DNA of 64,000 nt from Luidia sarsii. Its lineage: Eukaryota > Echinodermata > Asteroidea > Paxillosida > Luidiidae. Every line of letters begins with the position of its first letter. Position 1 is the stretch's first letter. This document shows, piece after piece, positions 22,031-54,824 of this stretch. Made by a program: the position numbers and the translations under genes. The DNA is taken from contig OX465102.1 in assembly GCA_949987565.1 (NCBI GenBank), positions 18,356,493-18,420,492 on the forward strand, read 5' to 3'. Below the pieces are notes generated by a model. That model was given only the letters and a program-made list of their open reading frames with translations. It had not been told where the DNA came from and did no database searches.

Positions 22031-22973
22031 GATGTGGGTTATTTAAGTGAGTTATTTAATGCAGCTTCTCAATGGTGTCTTCTCCGTCTCCGTGTTCAGG
22101 CACTGAGCGCTCAGTGTTGATCACGTCGAGCTGGGCAAACCTCAATGAATTACATTCTCCTCGACGCAAACGCCATGCTATATCTTTGTATTATGTTCAC
22201 CTGCACAATGTCGTGCAGTGTTAATAAGACCTACACGTGGAGAAGTGCAAACCACGCAGTAGGTTCAAGTGGATTCCGATGTGGTTTTTGCTACCAGTCT
22301 ATGTGCATGAATTGGCAGCGTATCGTGTGAACCGGTGACACTTCACGGGCTAGAGTACTGTACTTTGGAAGATTCCGTGAAGCGTACGTGTGTGCTGAGG
22401 CGTACCATTCATGCCACACAGTAGGAGTATAATACAATTGTACATGTTTTCTGGATTACTACAGCGGGTGAAGCCGAACGTGTATTCAATTTTATGATCG
22501 AGAGGCCTAGAAAATGCACCCAGCACACGGAAAAATACACCGAAAAGTAGACCATTAAAGTCACACGGTATACGATATTTCGATGTTATAATTTCCCGGG
22601 AAACCAAAACTGACATTGATTGTTCTCTTATGTATTGCATCAATCAAATTGTGCAATACATCATCGATTACATTACCCCCCCCCCAAAAAAAAATGAAAT
22701 TGCGACTGTAATATTCTAAAATAGCAAAGAAAATCTGAGTTGACCGGGACTTGAACCCCGAGATCTCTTACACCACCTTAGCTATCCAGCTCTTAGATGG
22801 CGACCTTCCCAAACACTCAACTAGCTTAAGAAGATTGTTAAAAAACAAACGATAACATGACAAATAATGTCAATTTAATCACCATCTTGTTCAGTACAGG
22901 GTATTAATTAAAGGGTCATGAAAATCTGGTTAGGATACTAACATCTCTTAGTAACGAATTACAAATAAAAATA

Positions 22974-23046
22974 TGAGGGCCTGATGTTTCGATCCGAGCA
23001 GGTTCTTTGGGAAAGGTCCTGCTAGGATCCAAACATCAGGCCATAC
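22974..23046. repeat. Hairpin element, intergenic copy
   Basis: GGGCCTGATGTTTCGATCCG... AAAGGTCCTGCTAGGATCC ... CATCAGGCCATA. Confidence 0.85.
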
Positions 23047-23142
23047 TATTGTTTGCATTATGGTCATTTCAGTCAGTGATAAGTTTGCAATATTTTGTGC
23101 ATATCATTACTCTATCGAATTATATACGGATTATAATGTTTG

Positions 23143-23523
23143 ATTGAAGGCCTTCACAACATTGGGAAGATCGAAAATACAGAAATGTTCTCAGATTTTC
23201 GTGAATTTTATACAGTTTGAAGATGGTTATAGTAGAAACCTCGCACTGATATATTTCTGCCTAAAATGTTGTATTTTGGGAGAAAAGAATAAAAAAATCG
23301 TTTACGTCTCATCGAGATTTAAACTATTTTTTTGGAACATTACAGTACCGCGTTGAATGCTGCATTTTCGCGAAGCAAATAAGCGTTTTTCACGCTTTTC
23401 TCGAGACTCGGTTGGCGGATTGAGCTGAGATTTTCACAGGTGTGCTATTTAAATGCAAGTTGGATCAAACAACGTAATGGATGCTATTCTTTGTCCTCAA
23501 CCAATGTTGTGTAGGGGCTTTAA
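23143..23523. mobile_element. MITE family 2 (AAAGCCCCTACACAACATTGG ends), copy 1
   Basis: About 380 bp with inverted ends CAACATTGG... and CCAATGTTGTGTAGGGGC. The interior shares AGAAATGTTC, GGTTGGCGGATTGAGCTGA and TTTTCACAGGTGTGCTA with copies at 39048-39424 and 41790-42147 and a diverged relative at about 8222-8757. Confidence 0.88.
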
Positions 23524-24530
23524 GCGGCCACAGCAACCAAAGGATTTCCAGCAATCCAACTGAATAAGTAACTGCCATGTGTCGATTTTAACAAAAAAAC
23601 ATTCACAGCATATAAAGAGCTTTTTTTCACAAATACTATACGCCCATTTACTCCTTACTGCTAAAAGTTCACTGCTTACAATAAAAACTATAAATTGCAT
23701 TCAAGTAACAGATTCCTTCAAGACTTGCTGGGAATGGCAGCTTTCACTCTTACTTCAATTAACATAGCAATGGCGATTTGCTGAAACACAAGAGGGCGCT
23801 ATACCAACATTTTGGAAATTGCCTGTCAGCTCATTTCGGAAGTAGACTTTAAGTTTCTTGCTGACAAGACTATCATTATGCAAATCAGCCAATGCGGATT
23901 ATATACAAAAATATAGCGGCCGTTTAGGGCTATCTAAGATTTACACACGGGAACAAGAACGAATTCCTTTTCGGTTTTGTTTTCAAATCTGATGTTTTTA
24001 AGGAAACAGGAAACAAAGAGAGGATTAGACTGGCAGGATTTAATTTTTTTGGGGGGAAAAGCAGGTTTTTCTTTGCCTCGACCTGGGACTTGAACCCGAA
24101 ACCTCTGAGTTATCTTATCAGCGCTTTACCACCTGACCTATCCAGTCCTTAGACGGTGGGCTTCTGAAAGAGTCAACTATAGTCTCTGCCGGAGTGCCGG
24201 GGTGGGGCGCCAGTCAGAAGCATTTAACCACCTTAACCAGCATTGAAACCACAATTAACCACACATGGTTTGTCCTGTGGGAGGATAAGGGCCATACACC
24301 ACTACATACCACAGCGTGGTTTTTGCGGTATCCTGAGGTATGTGAGCCTGCCCCCCTGAGGGCAATGTGGTAAATTGTGGTATACAGTGTGTGTCCTGTG
24401 CGGGAGGTGCAAAGCGTATATTTCGTATAGGATCATGCACTATTTTACATCCAAACGCAAACATCATTTTGTTTTATACATAGCTACAGCAGTTCGGGAA
24501 ACACAGAATGAGTCCGTAGCTTGTTAGGCT

Positions 24531-24791
24531 ATATGTGACCCGGCACAACGAGATGAGGACTATCCCACCAAAACACTTTTTGAGTAAACAACGCCTGAAG
24601 TTAAAGTATCTTCACAATTCGATTACAAATCAATGTTCTTTTTTTTGGTATTTTCGGAAATTTTAAGTATTAGAGGATATTATACTTTGATATCATTTGC
24701 AAGCTAATGGTATACTCTTTCACACCATTAGAAAACCTTAAAATCTCAAAAGTGGGGTTATTCCTCATTATGCTGTGCCGGGTCACATATG
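24531..24791. mobile_element. MITE with TATGTGACCCGGCAC ends, copy 1
   Basis: About 260 bp bounded by ATATGTGACCCGGCAC and its inverted complement GTGCCGGGTCACATAT, interior AT-rich and noncoding. Related copies at 30665-31094 and 40367-40602. TA-flanked ends suggest a Tc1/mariner-like origin (inference). Confidence 0.88.
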
Positions 24792-25478
24792 TGCAAATAC
24801 AGTAAAGTAGTTTCAAAACAATTGAAGAAAACAAATGACAAGTAATATTTGACTGGACCGGAACTTCTGGCTTACTGTAAGAAAGCTATAATCGCCTTAG
24901 CAACCAGCCCTTAGGGTGGGGCCTTGACTATTTGTACTAGTTGTGCGAGTGCATCATTCAGAAGTATTGAACCATTATAATCTCGGCGAGAGCACCTCAA
25001 TTTTCACTCAGATTATGAGGAAACGACATGAATTAGCTTGGTAATCTTTCACACCTGCCAACTCCTGTAGAAATTATATACAAATCGTATTTTTAATGAA
25101 GTTCCGATACTATCAGGTTCTCTCAGGACCTATATAGCAGGACCAAGGCAGGGTTCAGTTTGCCCTTTATTACGGAGCTGCAGTTGCTTGAAATGATATC
25201 TTATTTGTTGCAAACTCGTTCAACATACAAAGCAACATGTTGGCAATCGTCAAACAAAACAAAAACCTCATAATGCCACACGTAGTAGGCCTATTTGACA
25301 TACTTGTACTTTTTTCACCTCGTAGACTTTCATTTTACCACCAGTCAGCTGTAACTGAATATCATACTCTAAACTATTATCACATCACTGCATTTTAGAC
25401 CGCATGGGACATAGTTTACGCCTTTAGCATGTTGACCTCTTTAATCTAGTGGAGAGTGAACAGATGCTGTAGAGTTCT

Positions 25479-46276
<20,798 letters not shown>

Positions 46277-46683
46277 CTTCCTTCAAAATTCACTAGAAAG
46301 CTCGACTCCTTGAAACTTGGTAACTTCGCGTTACCTGCATGCAGTGGACGGAACACTTATCACTCAGTTACTAGATATTATGCACATTGTGTCACTGCAT
46401 ACCTCATCGCATCTTACGGACCCAACATGTAAACCTTCAAGTCTGTCTTTCAGGAGTTACCTGCTCTCCTTAGAGACACACTCACACGAACAGATAACGC
46501 ATTATGGTTTCACCGCAAACCTCTTATATGCTATTATGAGGCCACATTACAAACAATCAAATCTCATCTGGAGTTACTGTCACTTAAAAGAGACAGTATA
46601 CACGTGTGAAACCACCATGCAAACCTTTCAGATCTCTTCCGGAGTTACTGGCTAATCTTGTGCCATGGCAGCTATAGGCCAAA

Positions 46684-46850
46684 CCTTGCCACGCTCCAAG
46701 TGCCTTGGTAGCTTAACAACGCCTGTAGTTTCCATGACTACGGCCTGAAACTTTTTTGCCGGCTCTTCTCAGAGCCACGTTTACTCACAAGAGAGATTTT
46801 GTGCATGATGTTACCGCAAACCTCTTTTACACTGTGAACCCATCCTGCAA
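46684..46850 (-). repeat. Dispersed repeat with a single 38-bp monomer
   Basis: Minus strand: CGGTAACATCATGCACAAAA, CGTGGCTCTGAGAAGAGCC, ACTACAGGCGTTGTTAAGC, then one monomer TACCAAGGCACTTGGAGC...GGCAAGG. Unexpanded counterpart of 27300-28165. Confidence 0.78.
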
Positions 46851-47181
46851 ACATTCAAATATATTATCATCTGGAGTTACATGCACTTCTTAAAGCTATA
46901 TTCACTGGCTCACAAGAGAGTGTCATCTTAGGCCTCTAATATAGACTGGTAACAAATTCCAATAGTCTGATACATTTTTCTCTAAATTAATAAATCAATG
47001 ATTAAAATAGAAAATTGATACATACAGTATACAGTATTGACACATGATGTGCACTTGAAACTAATGCACTTTTCAAAGAAATTATATAATTATATAATTA
47101 TTAAGTTCCTGAATTCACGAACACTTTCTATAAATTATGCTGATACCTTTTTTCGATGAATAGTACAACAAGAACTTTTAC

Positions 47182-47292
47182 CTTTGAGTGTCTGTTGTTG
47201 TCTGTCTCTCAGTCTTGACCAGAAATGATAGTGAGTAAGTTCGGCAACCTTAAATAAGTGAGAGTCGGCGCGTTGACGAATGCGCAAGCGCA
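47182..47292 (-). promoter_or_regulatory. Candidate NSS-B core promoter and noncoding first exon
   Basis: Read on the minus strand: an NRF-1-like GC palindrome (47281-47292), a TATA-like TTATTTAAG at about 47249-47257, about 30 bp later a TCACTATCA initiator-like context near 47225, and a donor CAAAG|GTAAAAG ending an exon at 47182. It sits 0.9 kb 5' of the NSS-B start exon, whose own acceptor implies a noncoding first exon. Inference from spacing and motifs only. Confidence 0.42.
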
Positions 47293-47820
47293 GGAATCAA
47301 TGTTTGGGTTCATCCATTCATGAATGGGGTAGTTGGCGCATGTCAATAAGGATTAATCGCAGTGTTGCGGAAAGTCGCATCGCGATTCGTATAGGCTACG
47401 GCTTCACTTTGCGCAGGAGGCTATGGAAGCCGCTAGTCATCAGTGGCTGCAGTCGGTTCCCGTAGACTCGCGTGTTATTTCCGGCCGTAGCTAAAACATT
47501 TGGACAAGAGCCATATCATTATGTACACCACAAAAACATAACACAATCGAGAGCGTGGCACATGAATGTTTATGGAGGAAGTAGGATTTCAGTCATGTAA
47601 AACCACGAGGGATATATCTGGATCAGAATCTTCCAATCCGGATATGACATAATTGTTTCTATGCCAGTTGAATAAAAAGATAGAAACAAACTGAGTTGTT
47701 CCCTCTAGGAGTACACAAAATCGTTGTAGCTTCCCAATTAGAGAGAGAGAAATCTGAAGGAAAATGCTACTTCAAAACAGCAGATAAAAACATCAAGTCG
47801 AGACTACAACTTTAAGTGAT

Positions 47821-48009
47821 ATACAAAAATGTTGCAAACTGCTTACTGACTAAAATTACCAAAGTGCAAATCTCTAAATTTGGTGGGCCTGACGTTTCGA
47901 TCCTAGCAGGACCTTTCTCACAGGCAGAGACGTTTCGATCCTAGCAGGACCTTTCTCACAGGCAGAGAAAGGTCCTGCTAGGATCGAAACGTCAGGCCCA
48001 CTAAATTTT
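47821..48009. repeat. CCTGCTAGGATCGAAACGTC hairpin element with duplicated left arm
   Basis: ATACAAAAATGTTGCAAACTG flank, then GGGCCTGACGTTTCGATCC, AGCAGGACCTTTCTC twice, then the inverted arm GGTCCTGCTAGGATCG to GTCAGGCCCACTAAAT. Further copies: 3235-3322, 10918-11040, 11195-11290, 15580-15735 (decayed), 19318-19390 (left half), 22974-23046, 34690-34775, 52430-52540 (left half), 58485-58560, 60617-60668 (right half), 60738-60838. Confidence 0.88.
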
Positions 48010-48881
48010 GAGACTACAACTTAGTAAATGGTGATCACAAGCAACAGAATGAATTTTATTGTCAATTTTTTTTTTATCATCGGTGTTGAAAGTGAGGCCA
48101 CCAGCCTGACCTGAAACTACATTTGATTTTTTTTTTAACTCGGACTCAAACTCGAGTCCAGATAACGAATGACTCGGACTCAGACTGGGACCCGATGACT
48201 ATGACTAGCACTCGGACTTGCCTTGCATGAGACACCAAAAACGAACAACCCCAAAACACTCAGAAATAAGGTTTTTTGTGTGTGTGACACTCGTGAACAG
48301 AGAGATACACTTCAATCGCCAGCAAGCGGTTTTTACCGCGTGGCATAAGGCTAATGGGCCATTGGGTAACATGGCTCGATCAAATAATCATCATTTTTAT
48401 CTCAGACGGTTTACTTGAGTACTTCATTTGATGTAAAATGCGAGTAGGCATATCATTGGCGAATCTGAATCGAGAAAACTGTCAAAAACTTGGGAATCGT
48501 GTTTCCCAAACCGTTTTAAATCGAAAGGTAATCTGTTTGTTGCATCAAGAGCTCGACTATTTAGAGTAGTTCCCTCTCCATACTGTCACACACAGTCGTA
48601 CATTAATTCAGTCAGACTTTGGGTGATACTGGCTTTGTTACACCTCATCGCTCTTCTCATCCCATAAGTAAACTGTTCCGTATTTGTTAGTTCTGTTTGA
48701 TGATTGTACTGTTTAATGTTGTATATCCTGGTTATAATCATACTGTCTTATAATTTTGTTAAAGACCATCTCTACGATTGCCTCAATTCAACTTCTATAT
48801 TTTCTTCTTTACAAAAATGTTAAATTATTTTCTTGAATTATCCTTGAAGCTGTGTGGAAATTAATGTTGAGTTGAATTGAA

Positions 48882-49302
48882 TTGGGCTGGGCTGGGCTGG
48901 GCTGGGCTTGACTTGACTGGGCTTGCATGGGTTGGTCGGGTTGGTTGGGTTGGTTTTGGATGGGTTTGGATGGGTTTGGTTTGGTTGGGCTTGGGTTTGG
49001 TTTGGGATGGGTTGTGTTGGGTAAAAACTTGGGTTGGGTTTGGTTGGGTTTGGTTGTGATTGGTTTAATTCGGTTTAGTTGGGATGGTTTGGTTGGGCTG
49101 GGTTGGGCTGGGCTGGGCTGGGCTGGGCTGGGCTGGGCTGGGTTGGGCTGGGCTGGGCTGGGCTGGGCTGGGTTGGGCTGGGCTGGGCTGGGCTGGGTTG
49201 GGCTGGGCTGGGCTGGGCTGGGCTGGGTTGGGCTGGGCTGGGCTGGGCTGGACTGGGCTGGGCTGGGCTGGGCTGGGCTGGGCTGGGCTGGGCTGGAATG
49301 GG
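48882..49302. repeat. (GGGCT)n pentanucleotide array
   Basis: About 420 bp of GGGCT units with GGGTT variants, strongly G-rich on the plus strand. Intergenic between NSS-B and the channel gene. Confidence 0.97.
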
Positions 49303-50726
49303 TTAGGTGTGACGCGGACTCGGGACTCGGAATTATTTGTTTTGACTAAAATTTACAAGTCCCCACCCTTCAGAATTTCCTGCATGCGTCAAGTTCAAAG
49401 GCCAAAGTCGGAACTAGCGTGGGGGGCCTCACGAGACTTGGGGAATTTTGGAGGGGAATTCCCTCCCATTTCCTCCAGACGTCAACCAATGTTTACATCC
49501 ACGGGATGATTGGGTTGAACGCTGAACTCCAGACCGTTGAGTCACATTTTCTGAAGGCATATGCAACGCCGAAACCAGATAATGTGTCAACACGAGATAA
49601 ATGTTTACTGGCGGGACCACACGCTTTAGACTATATTACCTGACACCGTTTTCAAAATGAGAGTTAAAGTAATACAAACAAATGTTGACAACTTCTTACT
49701 GACTTTTGAAGAAAATTTTAAAAGGAAAGTTAATTCCTATCTCCAGCCTTCCTGAGTCCCTTTCTATCTCCTTTCTTTAGCCCTGAACATTGAGTGGCTT
49801 TTCAGCCATGTTTGGGGCAATTTTGCATAAAAAATAGCCTCAGAGTATTAAGCAAAGATGCTACAAACTGTTTAACTGACTAAAATTATAGCCTCAGTTC
49901 AATCGACGCACACAAGGCTGATAAGTATATTTGAAGAAAGAAACAGGGATGACCGAGACAATGTGCACATAGGAACGGGCCATAACTAATAATTATGAGC
50001 TAATGACACATATTGTAGATCTAAAATGATGGATGCAGATTCGAGGAAAGATGGAGGTACACAGAATAAGATGAAAATCAACAAAGTTGAACGACACGAT
50101 ATGAAAATAATAAGACATTAGAAACTAGACCAAAGTACGGTCAGAGGTCACTGGATGAATTACGGGGAGCAGCCTAAATCCTTGTCGGATCCTGGTTGAA
50201 TCTACGGGTAAGAGTACGGGGTAAAATCCCCCCAAAACAAAGTCCTCAGTCCCAGCAGGGGGGAGACGCCGTGCCAGTGCGACACGATTCCGTGTCTCCC
50301 ACTACCGAGGTATCACATTACCACGGCTGAATCTCTGTCTGAGGACACACCCGTGTATTTCGCACGTAGCCCAAACAAGGCCCACTTTTATGAAGCGGGT
50401 TAACCGTGAAATCCCAGAAAAAAAAATCTTCTCAAGGTGAAAAAAAGGCATTAAAAAAAAAATTGATGGTCATTTCGTTTGACTTGTGTTCAAATATCAG
50501 TCGAGTACTTTTTTGTTTCAAATTAAAAGGAATGTTAATTCCTATCTCCGGCCTTCCTGAGTCCCTCTCTATACTCTACTTTCTCTATCCCTTGATCTTG
50601 AGTGGCTTTTCAGCCTTGTTTTGGGCGATCTTACATAACAAAGCTTCTTCAATTTGTTCAACATGTAACTTTGATGCAGGAACGCCCACTTGTTACAACA
50701 GTCAAGAGTGACTCCTCTCTTGCTTT

Positions 50727-51095
50727 TAAGGCCCCATACACCAATGGAAAGACCGGAAAACATCAGATCTATAGATTTCCTTCTAATTTACACAGTTTGC
50801 AGATGGTCATAACATAATCCTCATTTTGAAATCTTACGGTCTTGGATGCTGTGCTTTTCGAGAACTCTTCACTCAAACATCGACAAAATAATAGTTTATC
50901 ACTCGCTAGTAATAAACTATTTCTTACACTACAGAACGGTGCGAAAACCGTGACGGTTTTTGCCTAGCTCTACTTTCTCAGATTACCGTTTGCGCTAAAA
51001 CCTTTGCAAGATTTCCTTTTTGGCATGTTAAATGGTTTAACACACAAATTGTGGCAATATGTTGACCTTTACCAATGTTGTACAGGGCCTTTAAA
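50727..51095. mobile_element. MITE family 3, full copy (intergenic)
   Basis: TTTTAAGGCCCCATACACCAATGG to CCAATGTTGTACAGGGCCTTTAAA in parts; interior AAAACCGTGACGGTTTTTGC is itself an internal palindrome. Confidence 0.86.
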
Positions 51096-53439
51096 TGTGT
51101 TATTTATCAATTACTGCATAGACAATCCATAACAAATCCCACATGGTCAGATTGTCTATGCTACATCTCGTTAGGTCAGTCAAAGGCTCACTGACCGGCA
51201 TCCTCTGCAGAAAGCTTTCAATGTAGAAGCACTCGTACGTTTCTGCCGGTATTCTGTCCTTCAAGGCCTTTTCAGATGACGCTAAAAAAATGTCTGAAAA
51301 ACTAAACTGAAAAATAAAAATGTCTCATGCATGAGAAAATTTTACCAAAGTGCCATCGTGTGAAAGGCTACCAATGCTTGAAAGTGACAGATGTCCCTGG
51401 TGAACCCTTGGGAGATTTTGTCGTAGGTCCGGACCTCCGCCAAAACTTCCGCTAGCGGAGGATTTCTCTCGGGACCCTTGACAGTCGATCGTGTGAAGGG
51501 AGGAACTGTTTATTGTACGACATCCAATGCTTTACGTTAAATTCTCTCCCAAGCCTTACGATTTTTTTTAGCATCGTCTGAAAAGGGCTTTAGCCGATAG
51601 TAGCTAGGTGACTCACAATACCTACATCTGGTGACCTTGACATCGAGTAACAACATTCCTTTCGGACAATAGGAAAGTTTGCTCTCTTTTTTTGCCGAGA
51701 AATTGACCATTGACACTATTAACAGGGTGAATAGTCTCCCTACGCCGGGCAGAGCGCACACTGTCCGAAACGTTGAAATACCAGCTCTTGTTCAGAGCCA
51801 CACGCCCCCCGGAAGAGATGACTTACACGTTGTTACCGCACGCATTTCACAGTGAGACGCCGCCAGCGAACCCTCGTTATTCCTGTCCTGGCAGGCAGCC
51901 CAAACAACAATGAATAGACAGTAACTCAATAGTCAAGAGAAGTGAGAAAGGTTTAGAAACCTCACGTCGCACCAGACGTGCGAAGGGTGTCACAAGACAG
52001 TGACTAATCGCCTTTCAGGCGGACTCTGGGCATGCCTACGGTGAAGACGACAGGTGCAGACGACATAAAGAGAATTCAAAGTCCTTTTGGCAATTTTGTC
52101 AGTCAATCAATTTGTCATCAGCACTACTCTGTAGAAAAGATTTGGTACCAAACACATGGTCTGCTTTTATCAGATATGTTGGGACACGATTTAATGCACG
52201 AATGCTGCCAAACGCTTACAAACTTAACTGACCAAAAATTTAAATCTCAAACATTTCGTGGCGACTTACATGGGCCCTTTCCGAATCCATGGATCAGGCT
52301 TGGGCTCAGGCCTCGTCTCCGTCTGACAGGTCGGGCTATTATTAACCTATACTGTAACTATAACGATACCAGTTGATTTTTCGACCGGCATTGGGCAGAA
52401 TGCTGGTTATTATTATTATTATTTTGTGATATACAAAAATGTTGCAAACTGCTTACTGACTAAAATTACCAAAATGTAAATCTTAAAATTTAGTGGGCCT
52501 GACGTTTGGATCCTAGCAGGACCTTTCTCAAAGGCAGGTTTGTGTTAAACTGTTCACATTGTACGACCACGCCTATCGCCCTGTGGCCATAATATTTTTT
52601 TAAGACAACACACGCGGGGCTTATGAATACACATCCTTGAACAATTACTCGGCTCCCTTCGACCTCGTCGGCAGTAAGTCTCATGCAGAAACAGGTTATG
52701 AGTAATTGAATGAGGGTTTTAACCTCAGCCTGTGTGTAATTAGCACTGCAAACTCAGTGCTTTGCCCGGTTGTCTGCTGAAAAATAATACAAACAGCTCG
52801 GACGGGATTCCAACCCACTTGCTGCCTGTATTTCTGCAGCATCTAACATGCAGTCTGTGCTAAACGTCGATCAGGGCATGAAACCCTCATTGAGTTGCTT
52901 GCTTCTCAGCGCAATAATCATGTTACATCTGTGGGGTTTTCCATCAGTGCGAACTGAAAGTGTTCACCCAGAATCATACCATACATTTCCTGACAAACTT
53001 CCACCCCTTTCGATAAACACTTTAAGTAGGAACAATCTATGTTCCAGAGAGTTACCTTTACATAGATTCATTTCCAGCTTTGCTTATTACAGCAAATATT
53101 GATGGTCCGAGGGGAAGTCCATGCCAAGCAAAAGGGAACTACAGTAATTAAAAAGTATAAAACAATTTCTTTAATCCAAGGTCACAGGGCAGGAATACAA
53201 ATGTTTGCTGAGTATTTGAAACCTCGGTCACATTACATGACATTAAAGGAAGGGAAACAACGAGGGATATGATATGATTTATTTCTGTCTTGATATATGT
53301 TGACTGAAGATTCCAGGACTTCCCTTTAGCTCCCTCTCTTCTTTTCCAAGCAAATCACTGACGTAATGAACTTAACTTACACCTATAGCAGATAGAACAA
53401 GAAATTGGCTGTGACACTTGTACTCACCATTGCTATCGC

Positions 53440-53800
53440 TCTCAAATAGATGAGGTCATTATTTTGTACTCACACTGGAGCTCATACTCACGATTTGCTA
53501 CTCATACTCACTCTTATGACCCCATGCAGAACAAGTATTGTTATTCATGACATGATTCTTGTACTCATGGCAAAACACTCAAATTTGTAGTAATGGTCAA
53601 TCACTTGTATACTTGCCCTCATGGCTAAGTACTCGTATTCGTACTCACGACAAAGGACCGTACTCGTACTTGTACTCATAGCAAACCCCTCATACTTATT
53701 TCGTGGTCAAAAAGTTATACTCAAACTCATGGGAAAGGACTCGGACTTGTAGTCATGGCAAAGCACACATACTTGTACTCATGGTCAAGCACGCTTACAG
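53440..53800. repeat. Degenerate tandem repeat of ACTCATGGCAAAG-type units
   Basis: Repeated TACTCATACTCA, CATGGCAAA and CTTGTACTCATGG phrases with irregular spacing; an old, degraded tandem array. Confidence 0.7.
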
Positions 53801-54663
53801 TTCTCATGAGCTTGTTGTCAAAACTCAGTTGCTCACGACAGAGAAATTGAACAGTGTGAGGAAAAACTGCGTTCCGAAAGGGGAAGCGTCTGTACCATCC
53901 GTCACGTGAAGTAAACATCGGCTCATTATGCTTATTGCGAATTAAAGGGATTCTCTACATTCCGGTACTCATGGGAAAAGTACTCCATTAGAACAGTGTT
54001 CAGGCCATTTTCCTTCCCGCTGCAATTACTAGATGCAATTAAGTTTGAAAAGCTGCACTCACTGTGTATGACACCCGAACAGCCGGCCGTAGACAGGTTT
54101 ACAACTGTTATTTGCATCTTCAACTAAACAGTGGAAATTAAGGACCGGAAAATTGACTCTGATTTTCAGCCCATTTTTATTTTAAGAGTAGCAATGGGAA
54201 TCATTATGGCTGGACCGGGACTTTAACTCAGATCTACTATTCCCATCTGTCGAGAAGGAAGTGCCCTCCCTGGAGATGTACGGCAGTTGATGGTTGAATG
54301 TATTTGACTGGCGCCCCCACCCCGACAAAGACCAGTTGACTATTTGGAAAGGCTCCACCTAAGTGGACACTACACTCGAGGCCTTGGTTAAAATCCTGGT
54401 CCGGGTAAATTTATTTTGCTCTGCGATGAATCTGTTCCTTCACTGGCTAGAGAGCAGGGGCATTCTTCTTTTTTTAATTTTTTTTTTTTTTTTTTTTTTG
54501 GGGGGGAAATATACTTTTTTGTAAGTTGTGAATTTCACCGTTTTCCATACTAGTAATTTAAAGTAGAGACAATGCTATTTACAATGGAAATTCAGACGAC
54601 GGTCATGGATATATACACGTGCGTATCAAATACGGGTGGGGATACAGACATTGACGGCACTCC

Positions 54664-54824
54664 TCAACGAGCACGGCTCTCTGCGGGCTTGATCTTGCTG
54701 CTTCGACCGAATAACTTTCGCCGTCGGCAGTACTCTACCAGGCCCATCAGCACGAAGTCCACAAACTCCAGGAACGTGATGAGACTAGCGCCAACCATCA
54801 GGCCCATGTAGCCGCCCACGTCAC
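54664..54824 (-). CDS. ENaC/ASIC-like last exon (TM2, pore, stop)
   Basis: 161 bp with TGA at 54664-54666. DVGGYMGLMVGASLITFLEF, VDFVLMGLVEYC, then a short basic C-tail (CRRRKLFGRSSKIKPAESRA). GAS forms the filter. Acceptor CCACAG. Confidence 0.95.

Larger units (their letters stand above)
16101..25478. other. Intergenic region between NSS-A and NSS-B
   Basis: About 9.4 kb without recognisable coding exons. It holds the candidate NSS-A promoter, two copies of a 165-bp direct repeat, a 21-bp tandem repeat, several foldback elements and three to four tRNA-like repeats, described separately. Moderately GC-rich DNA at 20450-21050 shows no convincing reading frame. Confidence 0.6.
46293..54663. 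other. Intergenic region between the ENaC-like gene and NSS-B
   Basis: About 8.4 kb without recognisable exons. It contains the candidate NSS-B promoter, hairpin repeats at 47.8-48.0 and 52.4 kb, a GGGCT array, a MITE at 50.7-51.1 kb, tRNA-like fragments, a degenerate TACTCATGGCAAA-type array at 53.44-53.80 kb and a T-rich/G run at 54.47-54.51 kb. Confidence 0.6.

Noticed and set aside
47280..47465. 61-codon plus-strand frame with many Arg residues
   Set aside because: Overlaps the candidate NSS-B promoter on the other strand; no supporting features.
48877..49509. Gly-Leu-Gly-Trp-Ala repeat frames
   Set aside because: Translation of the GGGCT array.
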